Positions 16,239 through 24,496 of a stretch of 53,151 nt of DNA are shown here, in pieces (position 1 is the first letter of the stretch; each line of letters starts with the position of its first letter). The stretch is taken from the NCBI GenBank assembly GCA_937967795.1, contig CALBSK010000026.1, forward strand, positions 1-53,151. Reading direction: 5' to 3'. This DNA is from an uncultured Alphaproteobacteria bacterium (GTDB taxonomy: Bacteria > Pseudomonadota > Alphaproteobacteria > UBA9655). Position numbers and translations under genes: made by a program. The notes below the pieces were generated by a model. It worked only from the letters and a program-made list of their open reading frames with translations. It was not told where the DNA came from and searched no databases.

Positions 16239-17336
16239 ATGAACATTCGTGAAATTGAAACAAACCCCAAAGAGACGCGCATTGTTGTCGCCATGTCAGG
16301 TGGGGTGGATAGCTCTGTTGCGGCTGCCCTTATGGTTGAAGCAGGGTTTGACGTTATTGGAATGACTCTCCAACTTTACGATCAAGGAATGGCTGTCGGG
16401 AAGAAGGGGGCGTGTTGTGCGGGGCAAGATATTTATGATGCTCGTCAGGTCTGTGATAAACTTGGCATTCCCCATTACATTCTCGATTATGAATCCTGTT
16501 TTAGTCAGGCAGTGATCGAGGATTTTGCCGATAGTTATTTAAAGGGAGAAACTCCAATCCCCTGTGTTCGCTGTAACCAACAAGTGAAGTTTAAAGATCT
16601 TTTGAGAACCGCTCGTGATTTGGGGGCGCAAGCTCTTGTAACGGGTCATTATGTCCAACGGGTTGTGGGTCAAAAGGGGGCTGAGTTGCACCGGGCTCTT
16701 GATCAGACACGAGATCAAAGTTATTTCCTTTTTGCTACCACTCAACCTCAGCTCGATTTTTTGCGTTTTCCTTTAGGAGGGTTACCTAAAGCAGAAACCC
16801 GTGCGCATGCAGTTCGTTTTGGGCTTGAGGTTGCTGAAAAACCAGACAGTCAAGATATTTGCTTTGTTCCGAATGGCTCTTATGTGAGCGTTCTTGAAAA
16901 ACTCCGCCCCGGAGCCCTCCAAGAAGGAAACATCGTTCATGTAGATGGTCGGATTTTAGGACAACATAAAGGAATTATCAACTATACGATTGGCCAGCGA
17001 AAAGGGCTTGGCATAGGAGGGGGGGGGCCTCTTTATGTTGTGCGACTCAATCCTGAATTGCATCAAGTCATTGTGGGTCCCTATGAAGCCCTTGCTCGCA
17101 CAGAAATTTGGGTTAAAGACGTGAATTGGTTAGAAGAGAAATTAAGCACACCCGTCTCCTGTGAGGTGAAAGTCCGTTCCACTCGCCCTCCCGTTCCTGC
17201 ACAAGTCACTCTTCAGGAAGATAACCGGGCGCATGTCATTTTCGTGAACCCCGAATATGGTGTGGCTGCAGGCCAAGCATGTGTCTTTTATCATGAAAAC
17301 CGTGTTTTGGGTGGAGGATGGATTTTGCGCGATTAA
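16239..17336 (+). CDS. mnmA: tRNA-specific 2-thiouridylase MnmA
   Basis: The 365-residue enzyme has the PP-loop AMSGGVDSSVAAAL, the catalytic cysteines in GACCAGQDIYD... and IPCVRCN (nucleophile) and in KPDSQDICFVPNG (persulfide Cys). It forms the s2U34 of tRNA-Lys, -Glu and -Gln using sulfur relayed from IscS, and tRNA-Lys(UUU) is encoded at 48760. The C-terminal OB-like domain ends with AGQACVFYHENRVLGGGWI. A run of nine G (17019-17027) encodes three consecutive Gly residues and is a potential slippage site. Confidence 0.96.
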   Translation: MNIREIETNPKETRIVVAMSGGVDSSVAAALMVEAGFDVIGMTLQLYDQGMAVGKKGACCAGQDIYDARQVCDKLGIPHYILDYESCFSQAVIEDFADSYLKGETPIPCVRCNQQVKFKDLLRTARDLGAQALVTGHYVQRVVGQKGAELHRALDQTRDQSYFLFATTQPQLDFLRFPLGGLPKAETRAHAVRFGLEVAEKPDSQDICFVPNGSYVSVLEKLRPGALQEGNIVHVDGRILGQHKGIINYTIGQRKGLGIGGGGPLYVVRLNPELHQVIVGPYEALARTEIWVKDVNWLEEKLSTPVSCEVKVRSTRPPVPAQVTLQEDNRAHVIFVNPEYGVAAGQACVFYHENRVLGGGWILRD

Positions 17337-17551
17337 AGTTGCATTTTTTATGGACTTTTCTCTTAATAATTTAGATTTCCCAAATCCTACTGAAACGACC
17401 TCTCTGGCAACCCTCATAACCGCTTTTAACAACTTGTAAAATCTTAGCCAATCGACCGTTAAAAATGCCATTTTAACAGAATCATGGACAAAAAAATATG
17501 ATGAGCTGAAAGGGTAGGGAAGAAAGTCTGAGAAAGGTGAAGAAGATAAGA

Positions 17552-17755
17552 TTAAGCTGCTAAGGTGGTCAAGATTTGCCTGAAATTAAAGCCAATGCCA
17601 GAAAGAATGGCATTGATACCATCACCTTTTCGGCCCTTGAGGTAGCTGCGACGCAAAAGCCCCTCGTTCTTTGGGGGGCCGATAATAGGCTCAATCACTG
17701 ATCTAAGATAGATATCTTTTTTAATGGGTGGTTTTTTCGAATGATATTAAGCGCA
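17552..17755 (-). pseudogene. IS5-family transposase, C-terminal fragment
   Basis: On the minus strand a frame of about 65 codons reads KKPPIKKDIYLRSVIEPIIG and continues into KNEGLLRRSYLKGRKGDGIN and GFNFRQILTTL before TAA. This is the conserved end of IS5-family (DDE_Tnp_1) transposases, including the YREK-type basic motif region and the GD.IN..L...G.N pattern. Everything upstream is missing. Confidence 0.75.
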
Positions 17756-17990
17756 AAACTGATACAGACATCATTGCAACCATAAATGGGACCCTCAACG
17801 CTCGTTTTTCCCTCTTGATTTCACGCACCCGGTAAACGTGGATCATTTTGCGAATTTCTTTCCATTCTGGGAATTTTTGCAGGCAATCAGCTGCATCAAA
17901 AACTTCATAGGTGCGCTGTTCGACTCGACTATGACGACACTCCCCATCAAACCCAAACCGATCAACAGGCTTTTGAATTTTTATAGTCCC
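17756..17990 (-). pseudogene. ISAs1-like transposase fragment
   Basis: On the minus strand an open stretch reads QKPVDRFGFDGECRHSRVEQ, then RTYEVFDAADCLQKFPEWKE and IRKMIHVYRVRE. The H.R.E.R.. pattern followed by a W..I..M..V.R segment resembles ISAs1-family transposases. Its frame is open but directly abuts the IS5 remnant in another frame, so it was truncated by that insertion or by deletion. Family assignment is moderate. Confidence 0.5.
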
Positions 17991-18005
17991 CTTTTTTGGT
18001 TAAAA

Positions 18006-18025
18006 CCTTCGCCTTCAGGCGAAGG
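18006..18025 (-). terminator. Strong hairpin in IS graveyard
   Basis: CCTTCGCC, loop TTCA and GGCGAAGG form a perfect 8-bp stem. On the minus strand it is followed by TTTTA, so it may have been a terminator for an element transcribed leftwards, or an IS end structure. Confidence 0.4.
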
Positions 18026-18096
18026 ACATTATTTAGAACCTGCTGCAAAAGTAAGAGAGATATGCTAAGATGAAGCATGTTAACATATTGAAAAGG

Positions 18097-18369
18097 TTAG
18101 AGTATGTCATTTGCAGGGCTTTTGATCGACTTGATACTCTTACCATTTCGACGATTCTCATTCTCTGGTTCTTCAAGGCAGTTTGCCATATGGGAGGTTA
18201 TTTCTCCTTCCAAAGCAGCCTCTAAAAATTGCTTCATCAAGGGGGTAAAAATACCATCTTTTCCCACAAGAGCCTTGCCAGCCTTCATATCAGCTATGGC
18301 TTTATTTTTTAAACTCCTCACAATCAAACCTGACATGAAAGTTTCATCATTGCATGACGAAAATTTCAC
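18097..18369 (-). pseudogene. IS256/Mutator-type transposase, N-terminal fragment
   Basis: The 90-codon frame contains KAGKALVGKDGIFTPLMKQF followed by LEAALEGEITSHMANCLEE and NRRNGKSIKSIKS, the conserved N-terminal region of IS256-family (Transposase_mut) proteins. The catalytic DDE domain is absent. Confidence 0.8.
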
Positions 18370-18408
18370 CGTATACTAATGGAAATATCTGGCCTGAAGA
18401 ATGTCCTT

Positions 18409-18545
18409 ATGTTTGAACGGATTGTGAAAGATATATAAGAGCAGTTCAAGATACGCCCGTTGTTATGGTTTGCGGCATTCGGCAAACGGGGAAAAGAAAT
18501 ACTGAATTAACTTTCTTTCAGCTTTGTGGAGTTAGACCAAAAAGG
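18409..18545 (+). pseudogene. N-terminal stub of an AAA/DUF4143-type ATPase
   Basis: From ATG 18409 the sequence reads MFERIVKDI and a stop, then in a shifted frame RAVQDTPVVMVCGIRQTGKR. This matches the start of DUF4143-type ATPases, whose Walker A is G.RQ.GKTTL. The rest is lost and ubiA follows immediately. The upstream in-frame extension of ubiA (from 18465) is made of this stub. Confidence 0.6.
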
Positions 18546-19403
18546 ATGCCCCTAAAAGTTAATACCTACTTAAGAGCTGCGCGCCTCCATCGTCCTATAG
18601 GGATCTGGCTTACACTTTTGCCAGCTTTGTGGGGAATTTTTCTTGCAAGCCCTGGGATTCCCCCTCTTTTTCTTGTCCTCCTGTTTGTTTGTGGGGCCAC
18701 CTTTATGCGAAGTGCAGGATGTATTTATAATGATATTATCGATAAAGATTTCGATGCCAAAGTAAGACGTACGGCGTCTCGGCCTTTCGCTGCAGGAGAG
18801 ATTTCTTTAAAAGAAGCCTATCTTGTCCTTCTTTTCTTTCTGATGTGTAGCGCGTTTATTCTCTTCAGCCTTCCCCTTCCTGTCATTTTGACGGGTTTTA
18901 TGGCTCTTTTTCTTATCTTTCTCTATCCTTGGATGAAGCGTTTGACCTATTGGCCTCAATTTTTTTTAGGCATAACATTTAATATGGGACTCCTTATGGG
19001 GTGGTTAAGCCTTAATCCTCGCCTTTCTTTCGTGCCTCTCCTTTTCTATGGAGGAGCCATTTTATGGACAATTGGATACGATACCATTTACGCTCTTCAA
19101 GATAAAGATGATGACCTTTTAGCGGGAGTCAAGTCATCAGCTATTGCTGTTTCAAAAGCCCCTAAGCTTTTTCTGAGCGGGGTTTATAGCTTGAGTCTTA
19201 TCCTCTGGGGAATTGGGGGAAAAGAAGCCCATTTAAAGGGAATGTATTGGCTTTTTTTAAGCCTTATCGCTTTTCACTTTACCTGGCAAATCCTCACTTT
19301 AAGAGAAGACGATCCTCCCAATTGCCTGAAACGCTTTCAATCAAATACAACTATTGGCATTCTCCTCCTCTTTGGTATTGTATTATCTCGCCTCCTTTAC
19401 TAA
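18546..19403 (+). CDS. ubiA: 4-hydroxybenzoate polyprenyltransferase
   Basis: The 285-residue multi-spanning membrane protein of the UbiA family attaches the polyprenyl tail to 4-hydroxybenzoate in ubiquinone synthesis. The two Asp-rich Mg/diphosphate motifs are NDIIDKDFD and YALQDKDDD, and the family region RTASRPFAAGEIS is present. ATG 18546 (MPLKVNTYLRAARLHRPIGIWL) is preferred because the 27 residues ahead of it come from the ATPase stub. The spacing of the ribosome site AAAAAGG to this ATG is very short, so initiation may be weak or use another site. ubiE of the same pathway is at 13711. Confidence 0.92.
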   Translation: MPLKVNTYLRAARLHRPIGIWLTLLPALWGIFLASPGIPPLFLVLLFVCGATFMRSAGCIYNDIIDKDFDAKVRRTASRPFAAGEISLKEAYLVLLFFLMCSAFILFSLPLPVILTGFMALFLIFLYPWMKRLTYWPQFFLGITFNMGLLMGWLSLNPRLSFVPLLFYGGAILWTIGYDTIYALQDKDDDLLAGVKSSAIAVSKAPKLFLSGVYSLSLILWGIGGKEAHLKGMYWLFLSLIAFHFTWQILTLREDDPPNCLKRFQSNTTIGILLLFGIVLSRLLY

Positions 19404-19663
19404 TCCAATTGTGATTCATGATGAGCTGTAAAAAGCCGCCTTACGCTTTTTCAATTCTGCCTTATTTTGCGGAGTTTATCGTCTCTTTACATTTATTTAA
19501 CCTTTAAATGATATATATATATAAAGAAAAATCTGGGATGATTGCTAAATCTTTGCCGTTTGACGAGGAAAGATTCTATTTTATTCCTCTTCCCTTTTAC
19601 GCACAATTTCTGTACAGATATAAAAATTGATTTTTTAGGTACGTTTTTTTAGGGAACGTTCTT
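19404..19663. other. AT-rich intergenic stretch
   Basis: No gene is seen in 260 bases between ubiA and the UmuD-like gene. It includes an alternating TA run near 19510-19521. A LexA-type operator could not be identified with confidence. Confidence 0.4.
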
Positions 19664-20239
19664 ATGCCCTCTCTCAAAATTCGCAAGAGAAATCCTGGTG
19701 CAGGACGAAAAACCACCCCCATTCCGACCAAAGCGATTCGTTTGCCTCTTCCGCTCGTTAATCAGCTCCAAGCTTTTAAAGAAGAAAAAGGCTTTGAGTC
19801 TCTTTATCGTACTGATATTGGAGAAATTTTTTATGGAAAAATTTCTTCATCCATGCGTGCTCCTCTTTTTGAAACACGCATTCAAGCGGGCTTTCCTTCT
19901 CCTACGGATGAGTTTAGTGAAGGTACGCTTGATCTTAATGAGTATCTTATTCTTCATAAAGCTGCGACTTTTTTTGTTCGCGTCACAGGAGATTCTATGA
20001 AGGGCGTTGGTATTTTCCCTGGAGATTTACTTGTTGTTGACCGCGCTCTTACGCCTGCTTCTGGTAAAATTGTCATTGCTGTTTTGAATGGAGAGATGAC
20101 GGTTAAACGACTGAAAAAAGAAAATGATCAGATTTTTTTATGTTCAGAGAATGCTAATTACCCCGATATTATTATTTCTGAGGCGGATGAGTTTTCTATT
20201 TGGGCTGTTGTCACAAATGTTATTCATTCTTTGATCTAA
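19664..20239 (+). CDS. UmuD-like S24 autoprotease with N-terminal extension
   Basis: The 191-residue protein has a full UmuD-type S24 domain from about residue 66: cleavage site Ala75-Gly76 in IQAGFPSPTDEF, catalytic Ser111 in VTGDSMKGVGIFPGDLLVVD, and Lys148 in EMTVKRLKKE. So the dyad missing in the repressor at 1377 is intact here. The first 65 residues (IRLPLPLVNQLQAFKEEKG) are an extension not found in E. coli UmuD (139 residues). UmuD cleaved by RecA-activated autolysis forms polymerase V with UmuC. No umuC follows, and the next gene is convergent, overlapping by 20 bases. It may act with a UmuC elsewhere. Confidence 0.82.
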   Translation: MPSLKIRKRNPGAGRKTTPIPTKAIRLPLPLVNQLQAFKEEKGFESLYRTDIGEIFYGKISSSMRAPLFETRIQAGFPSPTDEFSEGTLDLNEYLILHKAATFFVRVTGDSMKGVGIFPGDLLVVDRALTPASGKIVIAVLNGEMTVKRLKKENDQIFLCSENANYPDIIISEADEFSIWAVVTNVIHSLI

Positions 20240-21248
20240 TTTCACGTTTGCATTTATCTTTATAAATGTCGACACGTCCTAATTGTCCAAGACACGAGCC
20301 TATTAATTCACGAATATCGGCACATCGATTGGGGTGCTCTTTTGGAGAAGATCCGATCAAACATCCCAGGAGAGAAATCAAATCAAATAGGTAAACACTG
20401 ATACGCCACTGTGGGGGAAGAATGACTTCTCTTTGTGCCAAGCCTGTCAAAAAGGCCTCCTCAAAAATGGGAGGCATATGGTGCGCATAACGCAGCATGT
20501 TAGACACATCACAAAGAGTTGATCCTGAATACGCGAATTCCCAATCTAAAATAGCCGTTATTTTCCATTGGCCTTCAACTTGATCGACGAGAATATTTTC
20601 TGGTCCGTAGTCTCCGTGCACAAGATGGGTTTGAGTTTCATCAGGAAAGAAAGGACCATATTTCTCAAGCATCTCATTAATTTTACCAATGGACTCTTGC
20701 CCAATGACCTCTCCTACCATTGGATAAGCTAAGCATTCTCGCGCATATGTAATGTAGCTCTGTCTTGAAAGAGGTTCCCTAATCTTAAGATCCTCATCAA
20801 AGAAGCCCGAGGTCGGAAATTGATACCTTTGGATGGAGGCCAAAATCAGACCTACTTGAACCATAAGGCTTTCTATGTGGGCCTTTGGAGGGGTCAGAAG
20901 AAGCTCTCTCAAACTTAGGCCCGGCATGTATTCTGTAATGGCAAAGCGATGCCCCTCACACTCACCGACAAAATAAATCTCTGGTATAGGAATTGATTTT
21001 TTTATAAGTGCGGCAAGTTTTTGTTCTCGATAAGCAGCTAACTTATCACGAAGATAGATACGTAAAATAAAGAGTTTTCGTTCATAGGCCAGATTAATTT
21101 TAATATTGAGATTGGCGCATCCTCCTGAAATCATCTCATAAGACGCCAACTTCTTCTCTGGGAAAGCCTGTTCCACCATGCCTTGGATCGTTTGTTCAGA
21201 GACCTGAAAATGCTGATCCGTCTTTTCCCAGTAGGTTTTGAAAGTCAT
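20220..21248 (-). CDS. APH-fold phosphotransferase (aminoglycoside phosphotransferase family)
   Basis: The 342-residue protein has the APH/choline-kinase catalytic motifs: HGDYGPENILVD (catalytic Asp and Mg-binding Asn) and ILDWEFAYSG (second Mg-binding Asp). An N-lobe starts with EQAFPEKKLASYEMISGGCAN. The family includes antibiotic kinases and small-molecule kinases such as homoserine or methylthioribose kinase, and the substrate cannot be told. It is the last gene of a run of overlapping minus-strand genes, coupled to the GyrI-like gene by ATGA. Confidence 0.82.
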   Translation of the reverse strand: MTFKTYWEKTDQHFQVSEQTIQGMVEQAFPEKKLASYEMISGGCANLNIKINLAYERKLFILRIYLRDKLAAYREQKLAALIKKSIPIPEIYFVGECEGHRFAITEYMPGLSLRELLLTPPKAHIESLMVQVGLILASIQRYQFPTSGFFDEDLKIREPLSRQSYITYARECLAYPMVGEVIGQESIGKINEMLEKYGPFFPDETQTHLVHGDYGPENILVDQVEGQWKITAILDWEFAYSGSTLCDVSNMLRYAHHMPPIFEEAFLTGLAQREVILPPQWRISVYLFDLISLLGCLIGSSPKEHPNRCADIRELIGSCLGQLGRVDIYKDKCKREIRSKNE

Positions 21249-21736
21249 GCTTTAAGCCCAATATAGATATCTAACACCACATTTTGAGGATCTTTGGCGC
21301 GTTCATCATAACCTTCAAAGTCTGTGGCATAGCGCCTTTGTCCTCCTAAATCTGCAGGAGACATTCCCCAAATTTCTTGCCAAGCCTTGATCACCACAGC
21401 TGGCATAGGTCCTGGTTCGGTTGTAAACTTTACATAAGTTTGAGGGGGGATGATGTGAGTTTCTAACCCTTCGGGCAAATCCTCGAAAGAGGTTACCTCT
21501 TCACCCACATAAAAAGTATACTCACCTGTGTAGTCGCTTTCATAGTCGCTATAAGCGCAAAAAGTAGTGCCGGGATTTTTACGATGAGGAATTTTTTCGC
21601 CAATTTGCTGCTGAAAATAGCGTTGTACACAAGGCGCAATTTTGGCCGTGAGAGGATCAAATTCTTGGCTATTATTGGTCCGTACTTTAACCCCAACTAG
21701 CTTTATTTCTGGAAGTGTTATTTTTTCTTTTTTCAC
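21245..21736 (-). CDS. GyrI-like effector-binding domain protein
   Basis: The 163-residue single-domain protein resembles the GyrI-like/AraC effector-binding fold: an N-terminal beta strand LPEIKLVGVKVRT, a central FCAYSDYESDYTGEYTFYVG and the closing AWQEIWGM...YDERAKDPQNVVLDIYIGLK, where the Glu typical of the binding pocket lies in EVTSFEDLPEG. Such stand-alone domains bind hydrophobic cations or drugs, and GyrI modulates gyrase. It overlaps genes on both sides by ATGA, so co-expression with the EVE protein and the APH-fold kinase is very likely. Confidence 0.78.
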   Translation of the reverse strand: MKKEKITLPEIKLVGVKVRTNNSQEFDPLTAKIAPCVQRYFQQQIGEKIPHRKNPGTTFCAYSDYESDYTGEYTFYVGEEVTSFEDLPEGLETHIIPPQTYVKFTTEPGPMPAVVIKAWQEIWGMSPADLGGQRRYATDFEGYDERAKDPQNVVLDIYIGLKA

Positions 21737-22200
21737 ATTAGTTTCCCTTCTTCTATTGGATGCAACGGATCATATCCAAGCATCTCTTTCGCAATAATCT
21801 CAAATGAGTCTTGATCGATTTCTAAAAAACCATACCTAAATACAGAACCCCAAGCGTTTTTGTTTTTTATAAAAGATAAAAGAGGAATCAGCAGTCTTAT
21901 GTCCACATGTTGCGCATCCAAATAGCGGATATTTCGCCGAAAGGGTTTAAAGCCATTTTCCATTTCCACCTGATAAGGAGCATCATCTTTTACGATGCCA
22001 ATAGCTGTGAACTTCTGGTAAAGCTCGGACCCTCCCATAGAGTGCTTGGAGGAGTAGTAAATCACAAAGTCTCCTTTATGAAGGTGCTTTGCGGGTGTTG
22101 ACTTGCCATGGCAAAATTGACAAATACCCAGTTTGATACCGTTTTCAACGTGTTCTTTGCAAGCAACTCCAATCCAATATTTTCGAGCTCTTTCAGTCAT
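21733..22200 (-). CDS. EVE-domain protein (UPF0310)
   Basis: The protein of about 155 residues matches the UPF0310 branch of EVE domains: YWIGVACKEHVENGIKLGIC, HGKSTPAKHLHKGDFVIYYS, then AIGIVKDDAPYQVEMENGFK and the C-terminal SVFRYGFLEIDQDSFEIIAKEM. EVE domains have the PUA-like fold and bind modified nucleobases in DNA or RNA. ATG 22200 is chosen; a GTG at 22209 is in frame three codons earlier. It overlaps the MarR gene by a few bases. Confidence 0.87.
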   Translation of the reverse strand: MTERARKYWIGVACKEHVENGIKLGICQFCHGKSTPAKHLHKGDFVIYYSSKHSMGGSELYQKFTAIGIVKDDAPYQVEMENGFKPFRRNIRYLDAQHVDIRLLIPLLSFIKNKNAWGSVFRYGFLEIDQDSFEIIAKEMLGYDPLHPIEEGKLM

Positions 22201-22666
22201 TTGAGACACTTGTTAAGGTTCTTAAAGTCCGGATGAGAGATTGTTGATCTCCTTCCCCCACTTGACCAAAAAATTCTGCATCGGCGTGCTCCACAAGGGG
22301 AATAAGCTTGCTCACCATAGCTTTTCCTTTATGGGTGAGAAAAACACTTTTTGCGCGTGTATCTGTTGCATGTTCCACCCGCGTAACGAATCCTTGGGTG
22401 ACAAGTTTTTTCAAGGACTTGGAGACCGTCATTTTATCAAGCTTAGACAGGCGTGCGATAGCTACTTGGGTTGATTCTTGGCGATGTTCCTCAAACCATA
22501 AAAGAACCGCCATGATAACAAACTGCCCGTGAGAGATGTCGTGAGATTCGAGCACTTTCTTTATTAACCGCTGCCATGTGACCGTTGTTTGCCAGAGCAA
22601 AAGCCCAGGACTGTCTTCAGGAGCCTCAAATCCAAAGGCAGACTTTTCAGGATCGAGCGAGCGCAA
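22193..22666 (-). CDS. MarR-family transcriptional regulator
   Basis: The winged-helix regulator of about 157 residues has the MarR core QVAIARLSKLDKMTVSKSLK (recognition helix) and the wing HATDTRAKSVFLTHKGKAMV. The start is most likely TTG 22666, because an ideal site GGAGG lies six bases before it, inside the last codons of the SRPBCC gene. Upstream codons of the longer frame are antisense-free overlap and lack a start signal. It is placed in a translationally coupled run SRPBCC-MarR-EVE-GyrI-APH and probably controls that operon in response to a small ligand. Confidence 0.85.
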   Translation of the reverse strand: MRSLDPEKSAFGFEAPEDSPGLLLWQTTVTWQRLIKKVLESHDISHGQFVIMAVLLWFEEHRQESTQVAIARLSKLDKMTVSKSLKKLVTQGFVTRVEHATDTRAKSVFLTHKGKAMVSKLIPLVEHADAEFFGQVGEGDQQSLIRTLRTLTSVSND

Positions 22667-23069
22667 CGAGAGCCTCCATCTGTTGAGGTGCAGAATTAGC
22701 CACGTTCTGAGCCACAAGTTTTATCCATAGCCATCGAAGAAGGCCCGTTACTGTGTGGACATTAGTCAAGCGCAGCCCTTCTTTTGTTTCTTCAAGCTCG
22801 AGAGTACCGTACATTTTCGCCCCAAAGAAAGTCGTACAATCGGTGAATTTCCGCCCTTCTTCAATTTCTGTCAGCTCAATTTTAAAAGCTTTATTAACAC
22901 CTTTAGGCTTCAACATAAAATGATTGCCGACAGCAAAGGGGCCCGCCAGCTTACAATAGTCCAAATCTTCTTGCCACTTTATCCAGTTGTTAACATCTGT
23001 CCAAAGCTGCCAGATCGTTTCTTTGTTCACGTTCTTAAACGTCTTGCTATAGGTGTGTGTCCACATCAT
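22647..23069 (-). CDS. SRPBCC (polyketide cyclase/START-like) protein
   Basis: The 140-residue SRPBCC-fold protein opens with THTYSKTFKNVNKETIWQLW and TDVNNWIKWQEDL, the usual start of the polyketide cyclase/dehydrase family, followed by GPFAVGNHFMLKPKG and LELEETKEGLRLTNV. The fold makes a deep hydrophobic ligand pocket. It is first in the overlapping operon, starting at an ATGATG with GAGG just upstream. The ligand is unknown. Confidence 0.82.
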   Translation of the reverse strand: MMWTHTYSKTFKNVNKETIWQLWTDVNNWIKWQEDLDYCKLAGPFAVGNHFMLKPKGVNKAFKIELTEIEEGRKFTDCTTFFGAKMYGTLELEETKEGLRLTNVHTVTGLLRWLWIKLVAQNVANSAPQQMEALVALARS

Positions 23070-23134
23070 ATCCTCATATATATTAAATTATAATACCTTA
23101 TGCGAGTTTACTATGAGAGACAAGGGACCAAATT

Positions 23135-23521
23135 TCAATGTTTCTTTTTAGAATAAACAGCTTCAATATTATGTCCATCTGGATCTATAATAAAAGCAGC
23201 GTAATACCCCTCTTCATAGTCAGGCCTAAAACCTGGCTTGCCATTACATTTGGCACCATTTGCAAGAGCTACACGATAAAAAGCATCTACACTTTCCTCA
23301 CTTGATGCATTAAAAGCTAAATGGAGTGATTGAGATAAAAGAGCTTTTTCGTCAAATTGGCGTATTTCAAACATATCGTGAACACGCGTCCCATAACCCA
23401 CTACAATGTCCTTGCTCTCCAAAACCACAGGATATCCCAAAACATCCATAATCGCATCATAAAACCTCCGGCTTGTTTTTAGATCTTTAACTTTTATTTG
23501 GACGTGGTTAAAAATTTTCAT
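23135..23521 (-). CDS. VOC/glyoxalase-family protein
   Basis: The 128-residue vicinal-oxygen-chelate protein begins FNHVQIKVKDLKTSRRFYDA and ends IDPDGHNIEAVYSKKK, where His and Glu are the usual metal ligands. It also has SLHLAFNASSEESVDAFYRV. It may be a glyoxalase or fosfomycin/bleomycin-resistance type enzyme, and substrate is not inferable. ATG 23521 (MKIFNH) is preferred over ATG 23530. It is separated from the neighbouring operon by about 65 bases. Confidence 0.83.
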   Translation of the reverse strand: MKIFNHVQIKVKDLKTSRRFYDAIMDVLGYPVVLESKDIVVGYGTRVHDMFEIRQFDEKALLSQSLHLAFNASSEESVDAFYRVALANGAKCNGKPGFRPDYEEGYYAAFIIDPDGHNIEAVYSKKKH

Positions 23522-23675
23522 AGTGAACATTCCTTTAATTTTTTGAGACCATTAGGTTTTTTTACTTAAAGCTATCGAGAGACATGGCGATGTTCATACT
23601 TTTTAGTGAGGGCTTCATTTTACGCTCCTTCAGGGCAACCCCTTATCACTTTTATATGAATTTTAGTGTAGCTTT

Positions 23676-24257
23676 TTACCGTTCATAACGCCAGCATGTC
23701 GTGAGGTGGTCATTCACCATTCCAATGGCTTGCATATAGGCATAGATGATGGTTGAACCGACAAAGGTCATACCTCGCTTTTTCAAGTCTTTGGATAACG
23801 CATCGCTTTCAGTCGTTTGCGTGGGAACGTCTTCAAATCGGTGCCAATGGTTTTTGAGAGGGTTACCCTTTACAAACCCCCAAACATAGCGATCAAAGGA
23901 TCCCCATTCTTCTTGAATTTTGAGAAAAATATTGGCATTTTGTCGTACACTGTAGATTTTAAGCCGGTTACGGATAATGTGAGGGTTATAGCGTAAAGAT
24001 TCCAATTCATCATCCCTCATCGTGGCAACTTTAGCAGGATCAAAATGATAAAAAGCTTTCCGATATCCTTCACGTTTCTTAAGGACAGTTTCCCAACTGA
24101 GTCCCGCTTGAGCACCTTCAAGAATCAATAATTCAAACAAATGCCGATCATCATGTGAAGGAACACCCCATTCATGGTCATGGTAGTCTGCATAAAACTC
24201 TTGGCCTGGTTTTCCCCCAAAACAACGGATTTTATGATCGATTTCTAAGGATTGCAT
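23676..24257 (-). CDS. tag: DNA-3-methyladenine glycosylase I
   Basis: The 193-residue glycosylase excises 3-methyladenine from alkylated DNA. Family motifs are FYADYHDHEWGVPSHDDRHLFE, LILEGAQAGLSWETVLKKRE and the C-terminal MTFVGSTIIYAYMQAIGMVNDH with the His and Cys of the structural zinc site (HLTTCW). The N-terminal zinc ligand Cys is present in IRCFGG, though the usual W after it is missing. A good ribosome site AAGGAG precedes ATG 24257. It overlaps a truncated O6-methylguanine methyltransferase, so this was an alkylation-repair pair. Confidence 0.93.
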   Translation of the reverse strand: MQSLEIDHKIRCFGGKPGQEFYADYHDHEWGVPSHDDRHLFELLILEGAQAGLSWETVLKKREGYRKAFYHFDPAKVATMRDDELESLRYNPHIIRNRLKIYSVRQNANIFLKIQEEWGSFDRYVWGFVKGNPLKNHWHRFEDVPTQTTESDALSKDLKKRGMTFVGSTIIYAYMQAIGMVNDHLTTCWRYER

Positions 24258-24496
24258 TTAGACTCCTTGTTTTTCATGGTGAACAAGCCATTTCTTGCGA
24301 GGGAGACAATCCCCCGCTTACCATTTGAATTAATCACACGATGGCAGGGAATTACAATGGCAAATTGGTTTGCGCCATTGGCATTTGCAACGGCTCGAAA
24401 GGTCGATGGTTTGCCAATTCCTGTCGCAATCTCAGCATAATACCGGGTTTCTCCGTAAGGGATTTTTTGCAATTCTTCCCATACGCAAATTGTCCC
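24245..24496 (-). pseudogene. ogt: Truncated O6-methylguanine-DNA methyltransferase
   Basis: Only the C-terminal part survives: VWEELQKIPYGETRYYAEIA, then FRAVANANGANQFAIVIPCH with the alkyl-acceptor Cys in PCHRV. A TAG stop is in frame at 24497-24499, and the N-terminal domain is absent. After RVINSNG the usual GGYGGGL segment is deleted or shifted. The remaining 76 codons overlap the tag start. The acceptor motif is intact, but the fragment is too short to fold as the full domain. Confidence 0.8.
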
